Positions 61,828 through 64,000 of a stretch of 64,000 nucleotides of DNA are shown in pieces. Each line of letters begins with the position of its first letter. The stretch's first letter is position 1. Made by a program: the position numbers and the translations under genes. This DNA comes from Aquibacillus kalidii (GTDB lineage Bacteria; Bacillota; Bacilli; Bacillales; Amphibacillaceae), in assembly GCF_014280935.1 (NCBI RefSeq), contig NZ_JACLZI010000050.1, positions 47,312 through 111,311 on the forward strand. The letters run 5' to 3'. Below the pieces are notes generated by a model, which saw nothing but the letters and a program-made list of their open reading frames with translations, was not told where the DNA came from and searched no databases.

Positions 61828-63531
61828 TTATTGTTTATTATCGAAAAGCATTTTTTTCATATTTATATGATCTATTGGACGACTATAATAATAGCCTTGG
61901 ATATAGTCACACCCATTTTCTTTTAGGAATTCTACTTGTTCTTTGGTCTCTGCTCCTTCTGCTAATATAGACAAACCGAGCGATTTACCCAACTGGATAA
62001 TCGAGGAGAGTAATAAATTGTCCCTTTCAGAAAAAGGGATTCCTTTAACAAATGCCCGATCAATTTTTAGTGTATCAACAGGAAGGTCCTTCAAATAGTG
62101 AATAGAGGAATAGCCGGTACCAAAGTCATCGATAGAAACTAAGACTCCCAACTCCTTTATTTCGTTTAACTTATTGATAATTTGCTTAGGATCAATGATG
62201 AGCGTTTCTGTGATCTCAAGTTCTAAGTACTGCGCATGAAGGCCCGCCTTTTCCAGGGCCCTTTTTATTGTTTGAACAAAATTTGGATGCATGAATTGCA
62301 AGGCTGAGACATTGACTGAAACCGGAACAAAAGCCACGCCCTCATCTTGCCATGTTTTGTTTTGCTTGCAAGCTTCAAATAATACCCATTCACCCAATTC
62401 AATTATAAACCCTGTTTCTTCGGCAATTGGGATGAAATCTACTGGGCTTATTATATTTTCTCCACCATCATTCCAACGAATTAATGCCTCCATACCAACT
62501 AAATTAGATGTACTAGCCTCCACTTTTGGTTGATATAGAATAAAAAATTCATTCAACTCCAATGCTTTGAATAGCTTCTTTTCTATACTCATCCTTGTTT
62601 CAAGTCTTTCAACCAAAGCATTACTAAAATAAGAAATGTTAGATACAGAATTGTTTTTAGACTCCTTCATCGCCAATGCCGCATAGGATAATAATTGTTC
62701 AATATCGGTACCATTCTCAGGAATTTTACTGATTCCAATACTATAGTCAATAGAAACCTCCTCATTCGATAATATATATGGTTTCTTTAAAATACATTCG
62801 ATTTCTAATAATACCGATTCTAACTCAGAATGTTTAGAGTATGAATAATAGACGATAAAGTCATCTGCAAAGCTTCGAGTAATGAAAGCTTGATTAAATA
62901 CTTTCTTTAACCTAGCTCCTACCTCCATTAACACATTGTCACTAGCTTGTTCCCCATAGCTGTTATTTATATTCCTAAATCTGTTTAAATTTATGCGAAG
63001 GATAGCAGCCTTTTGTACCTCTTTATCTATGTGTAATTTTAATCTATCAATAAAAAAATGAATTTTCATTAGACCTGTTAATTGATCATAGTTAGATAAC
63101 TCTCTTATTTTCTGTCTTGCATCCTTGCCCTCCTCTACTTCTTTAGTCACATCAAACTGTAGACCGATGAAATAGATTGGCTTTCCCTCCTCCGATACTA
63201 TAGGACTTATGATGAATTGATTCCAAAAATAACTACCATCCTTACGATAATTCTTTAGCGTTACCGTTTCAGATTTCACTTCTCGGATTGCTTGCCTTAT
63301 TCTATCAATTTGTAGTTGATCTGTATCTTCTCCTTGTAGAAAACGGCAATTTTTCATTATAACTTCTTCACTCTGATACCCGGTCATGCTTGAAAAACCT
63401 TCATTTATATACACTAAAGGTAAGGCTGATTTCCTAGCATCAACAATGGTAAAACCAATTCCCATTTTATTAATTGTGTTTAGAAATTCGGGCAATTCTA
63501 TTGAGGATTCAAATTCTGAAATAAAATTCAC
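61828..63531 (-). CDS. LOV-GGDEF-EAL protein, probable blue-light c-di-GMP phosphodiesterase
   Basis: A 567-residue soluble protein. Residues 20-130 form a PAS domain of LOV type: NCRFLQG at 61-67 with the photoactive cysteine C62, flavin-binding N94 and N104 in LKNYRKDGSYFWN, and Q125 in GLQFDVT. A GGDEF domain follows (about 145-300), but its signature is replaced by RSFADDF, so cyclase activity is unlikely. The EAL domain (315-560) keeps MEALIRW, VNVSALQF, LEITET, DDFGTGYSS, LKIDRAF and AEGAET. No membrane segment is present. It is therefore a candidate light-controlled c-di-GMP phosphodiesterase, by inference from the residues. Confidence 0.92.
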   Translation of the reverse strand: MNFISEFESSIELPEFLNTINKMGIGFTIVDARKSALPLVYINEGFSSMTGYQSEEVIMKNCRFLQGEDTDQLQIDRIRQAIREVKSETVTLKNYRKDGSYFWNQFIISPIVSEEGKPIYFIGLQFDVTKEVEEGKDARQKIRELSNYDQLTGLMKIHFFIDRLKLHIDKEVQKAAILRINLNRFRNINNSYGEQASDNVLMEVGARLKKVFNQAFITRSFADDFIVYYSYSKHSELESVLLEIECILKKPYILSNEEVSIDYSIGISKIPENGTDIEQLLSYAALAMKESKNNSVSNISYFSNALVERLETRMSIEKKLFKALELNEFFILYQPKVEASTSNLVGMEALIRWNDGGENIISPVDFIPIAEETGFIIELGEWVLFEACKQNKTWQDEGVAFVPVSVNVSALQFMHPNFVQTIKRALEKAGLHAQYLELEITETLIIDPKQIINKLNEIKELGVLVSIDDFGTGYSSIHYLKDLPVDTLKIDRAFVKGIPFSERDNLLLSSIIQLGKSLGLSILAEGAETKEQVEFLKENGCDYIQGYYYSRPIDHINMKKMLFDNKQ

Positions 63532-63723
63532 GATGTGTAACCTCTCTTCAACAAACTGATAGGTCTTTTCTATTATTTCTATCTATATACTATTATCGGA
63601 CACATTTACTGTATATATAAATTTAACTTTAATCTTAAATATGGACTACATTTCTAACTATTGTTGCTTATGTTGCAATATCTATAGGACTCTGTGTTAA
63701 GTAATAGGATACGCAATCTAACG

Positions 63724-64000
63724 TCGCGATTTTTTATGATTTCTCTATTTTCGCGATGTTAGGTGCTCTCTAACAAAGCGAATTCTTATGATTTCTTTAA
63801 CTTCGCGATGTTAGGTGCTCTCTAACAAAGCGAATTCTTATGATTTCTTTAATTTCGCGATGTTAGGTGCTCTCTAACAAAGCGAATTCTTATGATTTCT
63901 TTAACTTCGCGATGTTAGGTGCTCTCTAACAAAGCGAATTCTTATAGTTTCTCGACTTTCGCGACGTTAGGTGCTCTCTAACAAAGCGAATTTTTATGAT
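63724..64000. repeat. 52-bp hairpin tandem array B (runs off window)
   Basis: The core TCGCGATGTTAGGTGCTCTC starts at 63751, 63803, 63855, 63907 and 63959 (last copy TCGCGACG), all 52 bases apart, after a partial unit at 63724. TTCGC...GTTAG, a 7-base loop, then CTAAC...GCGAA folds into a hairpin. The reverse complement aligns to the array at 33.4 kb. The array continues past the window end. Confidence 0.92.

Overview
The window is low-GC chromosomal DNA of a spore-forming Bacillota, most likely a salt-tolerant member of the Bacillaceae (Oceanobacillus/Virgibacillus-like; the genus cannot be fixed from sequence alone). The evidence is an H-type SASP gene behind a sigma-G-type promoter, a CotF-like coat protein, a Spo0E-like phosphatase, TnrA with an autoregulatory TnrA box, a yoaS-yozG-yoaT block, a treP-treA-treR operon in the B. 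subtilis order, an immune-inhibitor-A metalloprotease, and an ectoine hydrolase gene. No rRNA, tRNA, CRISPR array, prophage or intact insertion sequence was seen.

Layout. 0-6 kb: membrane-anchored thioredoxin-like protein, isochorismatase-family hydrolase with an upstream TnrA box, MATE exporter, HD-GYP protein, GT2 glycosyltransferase, FbpA-like small protein. 6.2-14.4 kb: a minus-strand catabolic cluster of PucR-type regulator, ectoine hydrolase (DoeA/EutD), Cys/Met-type PLP enzyme, M20 amidohydrolase, homoserine dehydrogenase without an ACT domain, and aldehyde dehydrogenase. 14.5-15.7 kb: tnrA, a divergent pair of very small genes, and five 51-bp tandem repeats. 16-24.7 kb: PhoD-like phosphatase, MHYT-GGDEF-EAL protein, ABC exporter, InhA protease. 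25-30 kb: sspH, yneR, then formate-tetrahydrofolate ligase, an XRE-TPR regulator and a formate/nitrite channel. 30-33.4 kb: Fur-box-flanked siderophore binding protein and two permeases with no ATPase. 33.4-41.4 kb: a 52-bp hairpin repeat array, yugH/yugG-like pair, methyltransferase plus DUF2268 protease-like pair, a small Sm-like protein, yoaS-yozG-yoaT, small sporulation-type genes, a WrbA-like flavoprotein and a decayed TPR gene. 41.5-47 kb: FtsX-type ABC exporter, Crp/Fnr regulator with divergent MFS transporter. 47.5-51.7 kb: a complete Fur-boxed siderophore ABC operon. 52-57 kb: DUF1836 protein, hemolysin III, zinc-ribbon protein, a decayed gene, MscS channel, CBO0543-type membrane protein, CotF-like protein. 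57-64 kb: trehalose operon, a small protein, a LOV-GGDEF-EAL protein and a second 52-bp hairpin array that runs off the window.

How the genes work together. Three themes recur. (1) Nutrient scavenging: ectoine catabolism, nitrogen control by TnrA, two iron-siderophore systems that may share one ATPase, trehalose uptake, and formate handling. (2) Cyclic-di-GMP turnover by three different architectures: HD-GYP, MHYT-GGDEF-EAL, and a LOV protein with a degenerate GGDEF and an intact EAL, which makes it a candidate blue-light-responsive phosphodiesterase. (3) Sporulation and cell-envelope functions.

The strongest candidate for something not well described is the ectoine cluster. It has the first-step hydrolase and a plausible deacetylase but no DABA transaminase. 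In its place are a gamma-family PLP enzyme, a homoserine dehydrogenase and an aldehyde dehydrogenase, which suggests a different route from diaminobutyrate to aspartate. The LOV-EAL protein and the 52-bp hairpin arrays, present at two loci in opposite orientation, are the next most interesting.
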